NCBI GenBank assembly: GCA_948735595.1
Contig: CAPXSA010000025.1
Coordinates: forward strand, 1 to 44,067
Direction: 5' to 3'
DNA from: an uncultured Clostridia bacterium
Lineage (GTDB): Bacteria; Bacillota; Clostridia; TANB77; CAG-508
Length of the DNA stretch: 44,067 nt
The notes beneath the pieces are model-generated. The model was not told the origin of the DNA. It was given only the letters and a program-made list of their open reading frames with translations, and ran no database searches. Below, piece by piece: positions 1 to 7,950 of the stretch. The position numbers were made by a program, and so were the translations under genes. Every line of letters begins with the position of its first letter. Position 1 is the first letter of the stretch.

Positions 1-32
1 AAAAACCTGTTACTTTTTGAAGTAGCAGGTTT
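1..32 (-). terminator. Rho-independent terminator of spoIIID
   Basis: The arms at 4-15 and 20-31 (AACCTGTTACTT against AAGTAGCAGGTT) pair with one mismatch around a 4-base loop. Read leftward, the stem is followed by a run of T. It lies just past the spoIIID stop codon. Confidence 0.8.
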
Positions 33-38
33 CTTCTT

Positions 39-308
39 TTATATTGCTTCTTTATCATTATGACTATATTTTAATTTTGTTGCCATTCCCCCTCTTATGT
101 GTCTTTCTGCTTTATTTTCATCTAGTATTTCTCTTACTTCATGTGCTAATATTGGATTTATCTTAAGTAGTCTTTCACTTACGTCTTTATGTACAGTACT
201 CTTGCTCACTCCAAATTTTCTAGCTGCTCCTCTAACAGTATCTTTACTATCTATAATATAGTGTGCTAAATTGATTGCCCTTTCTTCGATTGAACCATTC
301 TTTTCCAA
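39..308 (-). CDS. spoIIID: Stage III sporulation transcriptional regulator SpoIIID
   Basis: SpoIIID is a small DNA-binding protein that tunes mother-cell gene expression during sporulation. The helix-turn-helix (about residues 24-43, with the family stretch FGVSKSTVHKDV) and the C-terminal RGGMATKLKY basic region are typical, and the 89-residue length fits the family. I place the start at the TTG at 308, not the ATG at 344. An AAGGGGG ribosome site sits about 8 bases before the TTG, the family begins near MEK..IEERA, and the ATG at 344 would fall inside a likely -10 element. The gene has its own terminator. Finding it shows the organism's lineage makes or once made endospores. Confidence 0.93.
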   Translation of the reverse strand: MEKNGSIEERAINLAHYIIDSKDTVRGAARKFGVSKSTVHKDVSERLLKINPILAHEVREILDENKAERHIRGGMATKLKYSHNDKEAI

Positions 309-342
309 ATGAAAAACCCCCTTAAAATACGCTGTTTTGTAC

Positions 343-350
343 ATTGTATT
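343..350 (-). promoter_or_regulatory. Possible sigma-E-type -10 element for spoIIID
   Basis: On the minus strand this reads AATACAAT, close to the sigma-E -10 consensus CATACAAT. It lies about 35 bases upstream of the proposed TTG start, which leaves room for a short leader with the ribosome site. The -35 side is not convincing, so this is tentative. Confidence 0.35.
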
Positions 351-410
351 CTAAGAGGGTTTGTATTAGAACATCTTCTTTTTCGTTTCATCTTTACTTA
401 AGCTGAAACA

Positions 411-446
411 CTAAATTTGGTTATCATCAAAAACCAATTTTAGCTT
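411..446. terminator. Hairpin in the spoIIID-HTH intergenic region
   Basis: CTAAATTTGGTT at 411-422 pairs with AACCAATTTTAG at 432-443 with one mismatch and is followed by CTTTT. No gene clearly reads into it from the left, so it may be a terminator, an attenuator or a repeat remnant. The rest of the gene-free stretch 309-761 is AT-rich and holds only the Spo0A-type boxes and the promoter area of the HTH gene. Confidence 0.45.
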
Positions 447-516
447 TTCCTTGCATAATATATAGTCTTGATTGTTTATTCCATTTTATCAACTTTCCCT
501 TATAGTTTTTACATAG

Positions 517-546
517 TTTCGACATTTAGTGTCACTTTTTGTCGAA
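517..546. promoter_or_regulatory. Two facing Spo0A-type boxes
   Basis: TTCGACA at 518-524 and TGTCGAA at 540-546 are exact copies of the 0A-box core in opposite orientation, with the second embedded in TTTTTGTCGAAA. They lie about 220 bases upstream of the HTH gene and about 170 bases behind the spoIIID promoter area. Binding by Spo0A is inferred from the motif only. Confidence 0.45.
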
Positions 547-761
547 AGTCGTTATATTTTTTCTTTCACTTTTATTTCCTATTTTTTTCCAACTCTGACA
601 ATCTTTTCTGTTTTATTTTTCGCATATTTTATCAATTTTATAGCACAATAATAGAAAGAAATTATACTGCATTTATTTGTCAACCTTAACTGTTCTGTTT
701 CTGTGAACTTCAGTAAATAAATGCTATATATAAGTTATTAATAAAAAGTGGAGGGAAAAAT

Positions 762-1088
762 ATGGCACTTGATTATACCATTATTGGAGAAAGATTAAAG
801 AAAGCAAGAACTGATAAGAAAATGACTCAAGAAAGACTAGCAGAAAAGTTAGATGTTTCTATTGCATTTTTAAGCAGAATTGAAAGAGGAAATTCTCATA
901 TTAACCTAAAAAGATTAAGCCAAATTTGTGAAATTTTAGGTGTTTCAGAAGGTTACATTTTAAATGGTACATCTAGTAATTCAGCAAATTATCTAACTTC
1001 TGAATTTAATGATATTCTAAATAGTGTTTCGCCTGAAAAACAAAAATTAATCTACAAAATGGCTAAAGTCATTTCTGAAGAAGAATAA
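762..1088 (+). CDS. XRE-family helix-turn-helix regulator
   Basis: This 108-residue protein has a Cro/CI-type helix-turn-helix at about residues 9-65 (ERLKKARTDKKMTQERLAEK, then LSRIERG) and a short C-terminal tail ending near KVISEEE. Size and layout are SinR-like, but the tail is not diagnostic for SinR, so a specific name is not justified. A GGAGGG ribosome site lies 6 bases before the ATG. It is a single-gene unit ending at a strong terminator. The two Spo0A-type boxes upstream suggest a link to the sporulation or stationary-phase decision, which is inference. Confidence 0.85.
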   Translation: MALDYTIIGERLKKARTDKKMTQERLAEKLDVSIAFLSRIERGNSHINLKRLSQICEILGVSEGYILNGTSSNSANYLTSEFNDILNSVSPEKQKLIYKMAKVISEEE

Positions 1089-1110
1089 TTTTTTTAAAAT
1101 AGTTTATACT

Positions 1111-1142
1111 AAGGTAAGAAAGGTACTTTCTTACCTTTTTTT
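1111..1142 (+). terminator. Terminator after HTH regulator
   Basis: AAGGTAAGAAAG pairs perfectly with CTTTCTTACCTT around a 3-base loop and is followed by seven T. Confidence 0.9.
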
Positions 1143-1222
1143 GTTTTGTAACAAGGCAAAAATCTCTTCATAAACTATATCAAAATGAACTAATAAATTT
1201 CCAAAAAATGTTGCTAATTGTC

Positions 1223-1288
1223 AAAAAATGTGTTATGCTATGTTAGATATGCACTTAGGCGTTTGACTGCCTATCTTTCATGTCAAAC
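1223..1288 (+). promoter_or_regulatory. pflB promoter area with inverted repeats
   Basis: A TTGTCA element precedes AT-rich sequence with a weak -10 about 17 bases later. Downstream, GTTTGAC (1261-1267) and GTCAAAC (1282-1288) form an exact inverted repeat, overlapped by TAGGC/GCCTA arms. These may be an operator or alternative leader hairpins. No Rex or other named box is recognisable. Confidence 0.35.
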
Positions 1289-1316
1289 AATTATTAAATA
1301 AAAAGGAGGCTTTTTT

Positions 1317-3560
1317 ATGAACTTTAAACAATGGGACAGTTTTAATAAACAAGGCGAATGGACAAAAGAAATTGATGTAAGAAGCTTTATTCAAGCTAAC
1401 TATACACCATATGAGGGTGATAGCAGTTTCTTAAGCAGTCCAACTGAAAAAACAACAAAATTATGGGATAAGGTTTTAGACCTATATAAAAAGGAAAGAG
1501 AAAACGGAGATGTATTGGATGTAGATACTAAAACTCCATCTGGTGTTAATCGTTATGCAGCAGGATATGTTGACAAAGATTTAGAAGAAATTGTTGGTTT
1601 CCAAACTGACGCACCACTTAAAAGAGCAATTATGCCAAATGGTGGTATCCGTATTGTAGAAAAATCATGCGAAAGCTATGGATATAAAGTAGATGATGAT
1701 ATAGCATATATTTATCATAATTTAAGAAGAACACACAATGATGGTGTATTTGCAGTTTATACACCTGAAATTAGAGCAGCTAGAAGCTCTCACTTAATTA
1801 CTGGTCTTCCAGATGGTTATGGACGTGGAAGAATCATTGGTGATTACAGAAGAGTTGCCCTATATGGTGTTGACGCTTTAATTGCAAATAAAAAAGAAGA
1901 ATTAGACCTTTTAGATAGAGATGAAATGACAGAAGATTTAATCCGTAACCGTGAAGAAGTTTATGATCAAATCTTAGCATTAAATGATTTAAAAGCTATG
2001 GCTCAAACTTATGGGTTTGATATTTCACAACCTGCCAATACAGCTAAGGAAGCTATTCAATGGTTATACTTTGGATATTTAGGCGCTATTAAAGATCAAA
2101 ATGGTGCTGCCATGAGTTTAGGTAGAACTTCTACTTTCTTAGATATTTATATTGAAAGAGATATTAAAAATGGAACTTTAACAGAAGAAGCTGCTCAAGA
2201 ATTAATTGACCAATTTGTTATGAAATTAAGAATGGTTCGTTTCTTAAGAGCCCCTGAATATAACGCCCTATTTAGTGGTGACCCAGTATGGGTAACTGAA
2301 AGTATTGGTGGTATGGGAGTTGATGGAAGAACTTTAGTTACAAAAAATAGCTTCCGTATGCTTCATACATTAGTAAATTTAGGACCTGCTCCAGAGCCAA
2401 ACTTAACAGTATTATGGTCTACTCACCTACCAGAAGGATTCAAAAAATTCTGCTCAGATATTTCTATTAAAACATCTTCTATTCAATATGAAAATGATGA
2501 TTTAATGAGAGTAACTTTAGGAGACGATTATGGTATTGCTTGCTGTGTTTCTGCTATGAAAATTGGTAAACAAATGCAATTTTTCGGAGCACGAGCAAAC
2601 CTTGCAAAAGCTTTACTTTATGCTATCAATGGTGGTAGAGATGAAAAGAGTGGAAAACAAATTACACCTAAATTTGCACCAATCACTTCTGAATATTTAG
2701 ACTATGATGAAGTAATGGAAAAATTTGACCATATGATGGAATATTTAGCTAAAACTTATGTAAAAGCATTAAATATGATTCACTATATGCATGATAAATA
2801 CTCTTACGAAGCATTAGAAATGGCTTTACATGATAAAGAAAGAGACATTTTAAGAACTATGGCTTGTGGTATCGCAGGTTTCTCAGTTGCAGTTGACTCT
2901 TTATCTGCTATTAAATATGCAAAAGTTAAAGTTATTCGTGATGAAACAGGATTGGCTGTTGATTATCAAGTAGAAGGTGACTTCCCTAAATACGGAAATG
3001 ATGATGACAGAGTTGATGATATGGCAGTTGAATTAACAAAAACATTTATGAAAAAAGTAGAAAAACATGCAACTTACAAAAATTCAAGAGCTACTATGTC
3101 TATCTTAACTATTACATCTAATGTAGTATATGGTAAAAATACAGGTTCTACACCAGATGGTAGAAAAGATGGTGAACCATTTGGACCTGGTGCTAACCCA
3201 CTACACGGAAGAGATACTAATGGTGCTTTAGCTGTTATGAACACAATTGCTAAGTTACCTTACGAATATTCAGAAGATGGTATTTCATATACCTTCTCTA
3301 TCACACCAGGAACACTTGGAAAAGACGAAGAAACAAGAGTAAACAATTTAACCAGTATGTTAGATGGTTTCTTTGCACAAACTGGACACCATATTAATGT
3401 TAACGTATTTGACAGAAGCTTACTAGAAGACGCTATGGAGCATCCTGAAAAATACCCACAATTAACTATTCGTGTATCTGGTTATGCAGTTAACTTTACA
3501 AAATTAACAAGAGAACAACAATTAGATGTTATTAATAGAACAATTCATGAAAGAATCTAG
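1317..3560 (+). CDS. pflB: Pyruvate formate-lyase (formate C-acetyltransferase)
   Basis: PflB cleaves pyruvate with CoA to acetyl-CoA and formate through a glycyl radical, a main route of anaerobic sugar fermentation. The 747-residue length is normal. The active-site cysteine pair is C409-C410 (GIACCVSAMKIG), and the glycyl-radical loop RVSGYAVNF near the C-terminus places the radical glycine at G722. The start has an AAAGGAGG ribosome site. The activase gene pflA follows after 9 bases, so the two form an operon. Several other glycyl-radical enzymes share the fold, but the Cys-Cys pair and overall sequence are those of true PFL. Confidence 0.97.
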   Translation: MNFKQWDSFNKQGEWTKEIDVRSFIQANYTPYEGDSSFLSSPTEKTTKLWDKVLDLYKKERENGDVLDVDTKTPSGVNRYAAGYVDKDLEEIVGFQTDAPLKRAIMPNGGIRIVEKSCESYGYKVDDDIAYIYHNLRRTHNDGVFAVYTPEIRAARSSHLITGLPDGYGRGRIIGDYRRVALYGVDALIANKKEELDLLDRDEMTEDLIRNREEVYDQILALNDLKAMAQTYGFDISQPANTAKEAIQWLYFGYLGAIKDQNGAAMSLGRTSTFLDIYIERDIKNGTLTEEAAQELIDQFVMKLRMVRFLRAPEYNALFSGDPVWVTESIGGMGVDGRTLVTKNSFRMLHTLVNLGPAPEPNLTVLWSTHLPEGFKKFCSDISIKTSSIQYENDDLMRVTLGDDYGIACCVSAMKIGKQMQFFGARANLAKALLYAINGGRDEKSGKQITPKFAPITSEYLDYDEVMEKFDHMMEYLAKTYVKALNMIHYMHDKYSYEALEMALHDKERDILRTMACGIAGFSVAVDSLSAIKYAKVKVIRDETGLAVDYQVEGDFPKYGNDDDRVDDMAVELTKTFMKKVEKHATYKNSRATMSILTITSNVVYGKNTGSTPDGRKDGEPFGPGANPLHGRDTNGALAVMNTIAKLPYEYSEDGISYTFSITPGTLGKDEETRVNNLTSMLDGFFAQTGHHINVNVFDRSLLEDAMEHPEKYPQLTIRVSGYAVNFTKLTREQQLDVINRTIHERI

Positions 3561-3569
3561 GAGAAAAAA

Positions 3570-4283
3570 ATGAACGCACGAGTACACTCATTTGAATCTT
3601 TTGGAACAGTAGACGGACCTGGTATCAGGTTCGTCATGTTCTTACAAGGTTGTAGTTTAAAATGCAAATATTGCCACAACAGAGATACTTGGAACCACTG
3701 TGGTGGTACAGAGTATTCTTTGGAAGATATTTTAACGAAAATTGAAAAGTATAAAAACTATTTTAAGCCCTCTGGTGGTGGCGTAACGATTAGTGGTGGT
3801 GAGCCATTATTGCAAGTAAAATTTTTGTTAGAACTCCTCCCTATTCTAAAGCAAGATGATATTCATGTTGCAATCGATACTTCTGGTAGTTTTAATTTGA
3901 CAGAAGATATTAAAAAGGTAATTGATTTGGCAGATTTATTTTTATTAGATATTAAATGTATCAATGATGAAATTTGCAAAGATTTAACAGGGGTTTCTAA
4001 TAAGCAAGAGATTGCTTTTGCAGAATACTTAAATAGTATTGGTAAGCCAATGTGGATTAGGCAAGTATTAGTTCCAGGGATTACAGACCGTGAGGAGGAT
4101 TTATTGAAATTAAAAGAATTCATTTCTGGTTTATCTAATGTAGAAAAGATAGAAATTTTGCCTTACCATGATATGGGACGTTTTAAATGGGAACAATTAG
4201 GTTTAAAATATGAGTTAGATGGTGTACCTGCTGCTACAGTAGAAGATGTGGAAAAGGCTAAGAGGATATTGGGAATATATTAA
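3570..4283 (+). CDS. pflA: Pyruvate formate-lyase activating enzyme
   Basis: PflA is a radical SAM enzyme that abstracts hydrogen from the radical glycine of PflB to activate it. The C-x3-C-x2-C cluster motif is C28, C32, C35 (GCSLKCKYCHNRDTW), followed by the SAM-binding GGGVTISGGEPL stretch. At 237 residues it matches the short, single-cluster PflA class without an extra ferredoxin domain. It follows pflB after 9 bases with its own GGAG site, and the operon closes at the hairpin at 4291. Confidence 0.96.
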   Translation: MNARVHSFESFGTVDGPGIRFVMFLQGCSLKCKYCHNRDTWNHCGGTEYSLEDILTKIEKYKNYFKPSGGGVTISGGEPLLQVKFLLELLPILKQDDIHVAIDTSGSFNLTEDIKKVIDLADLFLLDIKCINDEICKDLTGVSNKQEIAFAEYLNSIGKPMWIRQVLVPGITDREEDLLKLKEFISGLSNVEKIEILPYHDMGRFKWEQLGLKYELDGVPAATVEDVEKAKRILGIY

Positions 4284-4290
4284 CAAATAG

Positions 4291-4342
4291 AGATTTATCA
4301 TAATGGAAGATAACTTCAATTGTGATAAATCTTTCCTTGTTT
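4291..4342 (+). terminator. Terminator after pflA
   Basis: AGATTTATCA (4291-4300) pairs perfectly with TGATAAATCT (4323-4332), with an inner GAAG/CTTC stem and a T-rich tail. Confidence 0.75.
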
Positions 4343-4383
4343 AGTTATAAATTTTATTCATACCATCAAAGCTACTTGTAATT

Positions 4384-5584
4384 TTACTTGATATACAGCA
4401 AAGATCGAAAGGAAATGTCATCGTAACTGTCAGACATAATATAACCACCGCGAGCACCTGCGCAACCATCACTACTATGGTAAGTCCCTCCTCTAAGGGT
4501 ACAAGGGTAGCCGTCGTAAGAAGAGGTTTCAGTCGACCACTCTGTTGTATTAGAAGCCATATCATAGATATTACATACTTTATCTCCATTTGTTCCTGTA
4601 TTAGCTAAACTTGTATTTTTAGAGTTTTGCTTTGAATAATCGTTATCTCCTGAATAAGTTTGAATAAATACAATGGCTGTATCCCATGCATAAGAATTTA
4701 CTAAATCACTTTCAAAACTTTGACTTATATACATTTCTCTTGCTTTTGTAGCAGCATCTTGCTGTATAACATTATTCCACACTGCTGCTGATTTTGATTT
4801 TACTTTATTATCGCTCCCTTTACTTGCTTCATATCTTGCTAAGTAATATCCACCATTGCTATTGGTTTTACTTATAAAAGTACTTAAACTTTTAGCTGTT
4901 GTATTTCCATAACTAGATATCTCTAATTCTTGAAAACAGCTATTTATTTTAGTATTATCAGCTACTGAAGCATAATTAGTAGCTTCTTGAACTAATGTTC
5001 CTGCCCCAGTCCCCGTTATTGTATAATTTGGAGCACTTCCCTCAGCTTTTATATCAAAAGTATATCTTCCAAGCGTTATTGTTTTAGTTGTATTATCTTT
5101 ATTTTTCACATTTCCTACTGGTATCCATACAAACTGATTTCCTTCATTATCTTCAATGACTATTCCGTCTTGTACAGTTGGCTTTTTGTCTCCTGTATAA
5201 GTATATTCTACATCATCTTGTCCATCAGGTACAACTTTAAATCCTTCTGGAATAGTAATTGGATTTCCTAAACTATCTTCAGCAGGTGTATTTTTTGTTG
5301 TTATATCTGTGATAGTAGATACATCTACTCTATCTCCTGTTCCACTTCCTCCACCATTTCCATTTAAATATTTATTAATAGTATCATTTACATCATTAAA
5401 GTATTCTTGCTCATCTTTCTTAGCTTGTTCTGTTTGGTCTTTAGCATCTTGGGCTAATTTAAATATTCCATTCTCTCCAAAGACATATATAATTGTAATA
5501 CCTGCTAATATTAAAAGTACGACTATTGTTACAACTAGAGCAACAAGCGTTATACCGAGTATTTTTTACTTCCTCTTTCTTCAT
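4384..5584 (-). pseudogene. Prepilin-like secreted protein with FGE/C-type-lectin domain, frameshifted near its start
   Basis: Reading leftward from the ATG at 5584 (perfect AGGAGG site), the first residues MKKEEVK are followed by an A6 run. Dropping one A gives a continuous protein of about 400 residues beginning with a prepilin-like segment (GITLVALVVT, then a hydrophobic helix). A charged coiled stretch and a Gly/Ser linker follow. The C-terminal 230 residues resemble the formylglycine-generating-enzyme/C-type-lectin fold (WIPVG, YLARYE, ASNTTEWS, LRGG, SFRSLLYIK). Without the correction, only a GTG at 5109 is available as an in-frame start. The catalytic role of true FGE is unlikely; a displayed binding protein fits better. 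The last about 45 codons look diversified (separate entry). The frameshift may be a sequencing error. Confidence 0.75.
4387..4518 (-). other. Candidate DGR variable region
   Basis: In the last 44 codons of the FGE-like gene, runs of adjacent codons nearly all end in C or T (TAC GAC GGC TAC; TAC CAT AGT AGT GAT GGT TGC; CGC GGT GGT TAT ATT; GAC AGT TAC GAT GAC). This is what adenine-directed mutation of AAY template codons produces in diversity-generating retroelements. Base composition and codon use are richer in G and C than upstream. The unchanging end ISFRSLLYIK would be the region that anchors mutagenic homing. No reverse transcriptase or template repeat was seen in the window. Confidence 0.5.
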
Positions 5585-5597
5585 TCGTCCTCCTTTC

Positions 5598-5630
5598 GTG
5601 TCAGTTAAAGATACGTCCCTAAACCAACAC
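5598..5630. repeat. Degenerate GGGGACGT-family palindromic repeat
   Basis: GTGTCAGTT (5598-5606) and AACCAACAC (5622-5630) pair imperfectly around a core reading ACGTCCCT. Both ends match the better copies near 12.1 and 23.25 kb. It lies in the leader of the FGE-like gene. Confidence 0.45.
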
Positions 5631-5767
5631 TCTTTCGTTGTTAGTATCTACATTTTGAATTACTTTTATGCACATTTTTAAAATTTTGCTGTTTTTAGCA
5701 GAATACTTTATTATAAAATTTTCAATGTGCTATAAAAGTTCTTCTTAAGTTTTATACTAATATATCA

Positions 5768-5797
5768 GTTATAACATATTGTTTTAAAATATGTCAA
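5768..5797 (-). promoter_or_regulatory. Promoter for FGE-like gene
   Basis: On the minus strand a perfect TTGACA (5792-5797) and TATAAC (5768-5773) are separated by 18 bases. The transcript would have a leader of about 175 bases containing the degenerate palindrome. The gene-free stretch 5585-5899 holds only this promoter, that repeat and the terminator at 5843. Confidence 0.6.
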
Positions 5798-5842
5798 TAT
5801 ATGTTATGTTGTTTTTTGTCTTATTTTGGTTCCAAACCAACT

Positions 5843-5886
5843 AAAAACAGTATATGATATTTTTTCATTTATCATACACTGTTTAT
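5843..5886 (-). terminator. Terminator at the end of the znu/fic transcript
   Basis: A long AT-rich stem (AACAGTGTATGATA against TATCATATACTGTT, one mismatch) ends, read leftward, in five T. It closes the leftward transcript that starts before znuA. Confidence 0.8.
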
Positions 5887-5899
5887 TTTTTATTATCTA

Positions 5900-6214
5900 T
5901 TATTCTACATATCCAAACTTCTTTATTCTTTCTTCTTCCCTATTGGATAGTTCTTTTAACCACTTTGCTAAACCTAAACTATCATTATTTCTTAAATATT
6001 CAAAATATTTTACCCTATCTTCTTTTTCTATTACAACAGGAAATAGATTGTTTTTTAATAATTCATAATTGATAAGTAGTCTTCCTGTTCTGCCATTGCC
6101 ATCTTCAAACGGATGTATTTTTTCAAATTCAATATGATACTCCGCAATTTTGTTAAAGATATCTTGCTCATCATGCTCATAATTATAAACATAGTATAGC
6201 ATTAAGTTTGGCAT
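5900..6214 (-). CDS. Fic-domain protein fragment
   Basis: Fic domains transfer AMP or other phosphate groups to protein hydroxyls. The core motif is intact (HPFEDGNGRTGR, matching HxFx[D/E]GNGRxxR) and is followed by family-like sequence. The piece is only 104 residues from the first ATG. The frame stays open back to about 6286 and still reads Fic-like (FIQGSEHIPPELEKM), but there is no usual start codon there and it overlaps the znuB end. Known Fic proteins are about twice this length. The best reading is an N-terminally truncated remnant joined to the znuB 3' end. The AAGGAGG just after the znuB stop could drive translation only from a rare ATT codon. Confidence 0.6.
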   Translation of the reverse strand: MPNLMLYYVYNYEHDEQDIFNKIAEYHIEFEKIHPFEDGNGRTGRLLINYELLKNNLFPVVIEKEDRVKYFEYLRNNDSLGLAKWLKELSNREEERIKKFGYVE

Positions 6215-6267
6215 CTTTTCAAGTTCTGGTGGAATATGCTCACTTCCTTGAATAAATTTTTCCTCCT

Positions 6268-7110
6268 TTATTCTTTCACAACCTTCTTAAGTCCAAAGGT
6301 AATAAAATAAATTATTCCTGAAATTAACACTATCATAGGACCTGTTGGAATATTCCAATAATAAGACATAATGAGTCCTGTTATTCCCGAAAATAGTGAA
6401 AATAGTACTGATATGAAATGATAACTCCTCATATTTTTTGCAACATTTCTACTAGAGGCTGCTGGCAGAATCAGTAATGAGTTAATCAATAAAATACCAA
6501 TCCAGCGAATCGAAATCATAACAATAATCGCAATTAAAACTACAAAAATATTATCAATTAATTTTGTATTAATCCCTCTACTTTTTGCTAACGTAGAATT
6601 AATACTTGTTACATGTAGTTTATTAAAAGTAAAATACCAAAATACTCCTACTGCAATGAAAGCAAATAACAGATATAAAATCTCACTATTGCTAATACTT
6701 AAAATATCTCCTACTAAATAGCTAGAATATTTATTAAAGTTGCCACTTTGCGCTAGCATAGCTAAACCTAAAGCAATCGCTATGGAAGAAAATACGCTAA
6801 TAATCGTATCTGCTCCATAGTTCGTTTTGTTCTTTACAAAATTTAATAACAGTGCAAATACAATTGCAAAAAATATCATAGAAATATTCATATTAGAAAT
6901 TCCTAGTACCATACCTATGGCAATTCCTGTTAATGCAGAGTGCCCTAGTGCATCAGAAAAGAAAGCCATTTTGTTATTCACTATCATGGTGCCTAATATG
7001 GCAAAAATCGGTGAAATTAAAATAATGGCAAGAAAAGCATTTTTCATAAAAGCATATTCCATAAATTCAAATGGCAAAATTGTTTCTAATATTCCATAAA
7101 TTGCTTCCAT
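6268..7110 (-). CDS. znuB: Metal (zinc/manganese) ABC transporter permease, ZnuB/AdcB type
   Basis: This is the membrane subunit of an ABC-3-family divalent-metal importer, with about eight hydrophobic segments and family stretches such as FFSDALGHSALTGIAIG and INSLLILPAASSRN. I choose the ATG at 7110 because AAAGGAG lies 6 bases before it. The longer reading from 7155 begins inside a palindromic repeat and is not credible. It follows znuC, separated only by that repeat, and works with ZnuC and ZnuA encoded upstream in the same leftward operon. Zinc rather than manganese is inferred from the solute-binding protein and remains uncertain. Confidence 0.9.
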   Translation of the reverse strand: MEAIYGILETILPFEFMEYAFMKNAFLAIILISPIFAILGTMIVNNKMAFFSDALGHSALTGIAIGMVLGISNMNISMIFFAIVFALLLNFVKNKTNYGADTIISVFSSIAIALGLAMLAQSGNFNKYSSYLVGDILSISNSEILYLLFAFIAVGVFWYFTFNKLHVTSINSTLAKSRGINTKLIDNIFVVLIAIIVMISIRWIGILLINSLLILPAASSRNVAKNMRSYHFISVLFSLFSGITGLIMSYYWNIPTGPMIVLISGIIYFITFGLKKVVKE

Positions 7111-7122
7111 TTCTTCTCCTTT

Positions 7123-7173
7123 TGTCGCACTTGGGGACGTTAGTTTGTGCGACATCTGTCCCCAAGTGCGACA
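7123..7173. repeat. GGGGACGT-family palindromic repeat (GTCGCAC subtype), intact copy
   Basis: A perfect 16-base inverted repeat: TGTCGCACTTGGGGAC at 7123-7138 pairs with the stretch 7158-7173. The 19-base middle carries a third copy of TGCGACA, which allows an alternative fold. It fills the space between znuC and znuB. The same element, interrupted, lies at 23084-23204. Confidence 0.85.
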
Positions 7174-7176
7174 TTT

Positions 7177-7902
7177 TTATTCAAACCTCTCTCTAAATTC
7201 CTTACTTTTAAATACTTCCTCTGGTGTTCCCTCTTTCATCACTTCTTTGTCTAACAAAATAACTCTATCCGCATATTTTCTGACTAGTTCTAAATCATGT
7301 GAAACGAGTAAAATCGACATATCATATTTTGCTTTTAAGTTATTGACTAATTCGTAAAAATCTCGTGTTCCGTTTTTATCAATTCCTGAAACTGGTTCAT
7401 CTAAAATCAATAAATTAGGTACTGGTTTTGTTGCAATGGAAAGCAATACTCTTTGTAACTCTCCTCCTGATAAGTCTCCAATGCTTTTATCGATTAATCT
7501 TTCTGCTCCAAATAGTTTGAGCTGATTTTTGATTTCTTGATAAATCTTTTTGTCTTTTTTTAGAAAGACTGGTATATGGCAAATGCAAGAAGCAAATAAG
7601 TCATATACCGTTGTTGGCATATGTCTTTCAATATTAATTGATTGTGGCACATAGCCAATTTTTATTTTCTTTGCTACATTTTCTTTCATATCCATAAAAG
7701 TAATATTTCCTGTATGCTCTACTTCCCCTAAAATTGCTTTCAGTAAAGTAGACTTTCCTGCTCCATTTCGTCCAATGATAACAGTTAACTGCCCACAATG
7801 GATATGAATATTAACATCTTTTAAAATCACTTCTTTTCCAAACTTCACACCTATATGGTTGATTTTGGTACAATGTAGTCCACAAGCTGCTGACTGTTCC
7901 AT
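7177..7902 (-). CDS. znuC: Metal ABC transporter ATP-binding protein, ZnuC/AdcC type
   Basis: The ATPase subunit of the divalent-metal importer. Walker A is GRNGAGKST (about residues 44-52 from the 7902 start), followed by the signature LSGGELQRV, Walker B LLILDEP and the switch histidine in LLVSHDL. The ATG at 7902 is preferred to 7926 because AGAGGAAG precedes it at good distance and the eight extra residues are not family-like. It lies between znuA and znuB in one leftward operon, with an inverted-repeat element on each side. Confidence 0.92.
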   Translation of the reverse strand: MEQSAACGLHCTKINHIGVKFGKEVILKDVNIHIHCGQLTVIIGRNGAGKSTLLKAILGEVEHTGNITFMDMKENVAKKIKIGYVPQSINIERHMPTTVYDLFASCICHIPVFLKKDKKIYQEIKNQLKLFGAERLIDKSIGDLSGGELQRVLLSIATKPVPNLLILDEPVSGIDKNGTRDFYELVNNLKAKYDMSILLVSHDLELVRKYADRVILLDKEVMKEGTPEEVFKSKEFRERFE

Positions 7903-7950
7903 TTGACTTCCTCTCTTTCTTGTCATTTAATGTTTAACGAAATCTTTGTA

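Noticed and set aside
468..689. Plus-strand open frame in the gap before the HTH gene
   Set aside because: A Phe/Ser/Tyr-rich translation of AT-rich DNA without a ribosome site; it overlaps the Spo0A boxes.
1317..4283. Pfl operon as a glycyl-radical microcompartment enzyme such as choline or glycerol lyase
   Set aside because: The active site carries the adjacent cysteine pair of true pyruvate formate-lyase, and the activase is the short single-cluster form.
7123..7173. Palindromes as ends of an insertion sequence
   Set aside because: No transposase gene lies between any pair of copies in the window.
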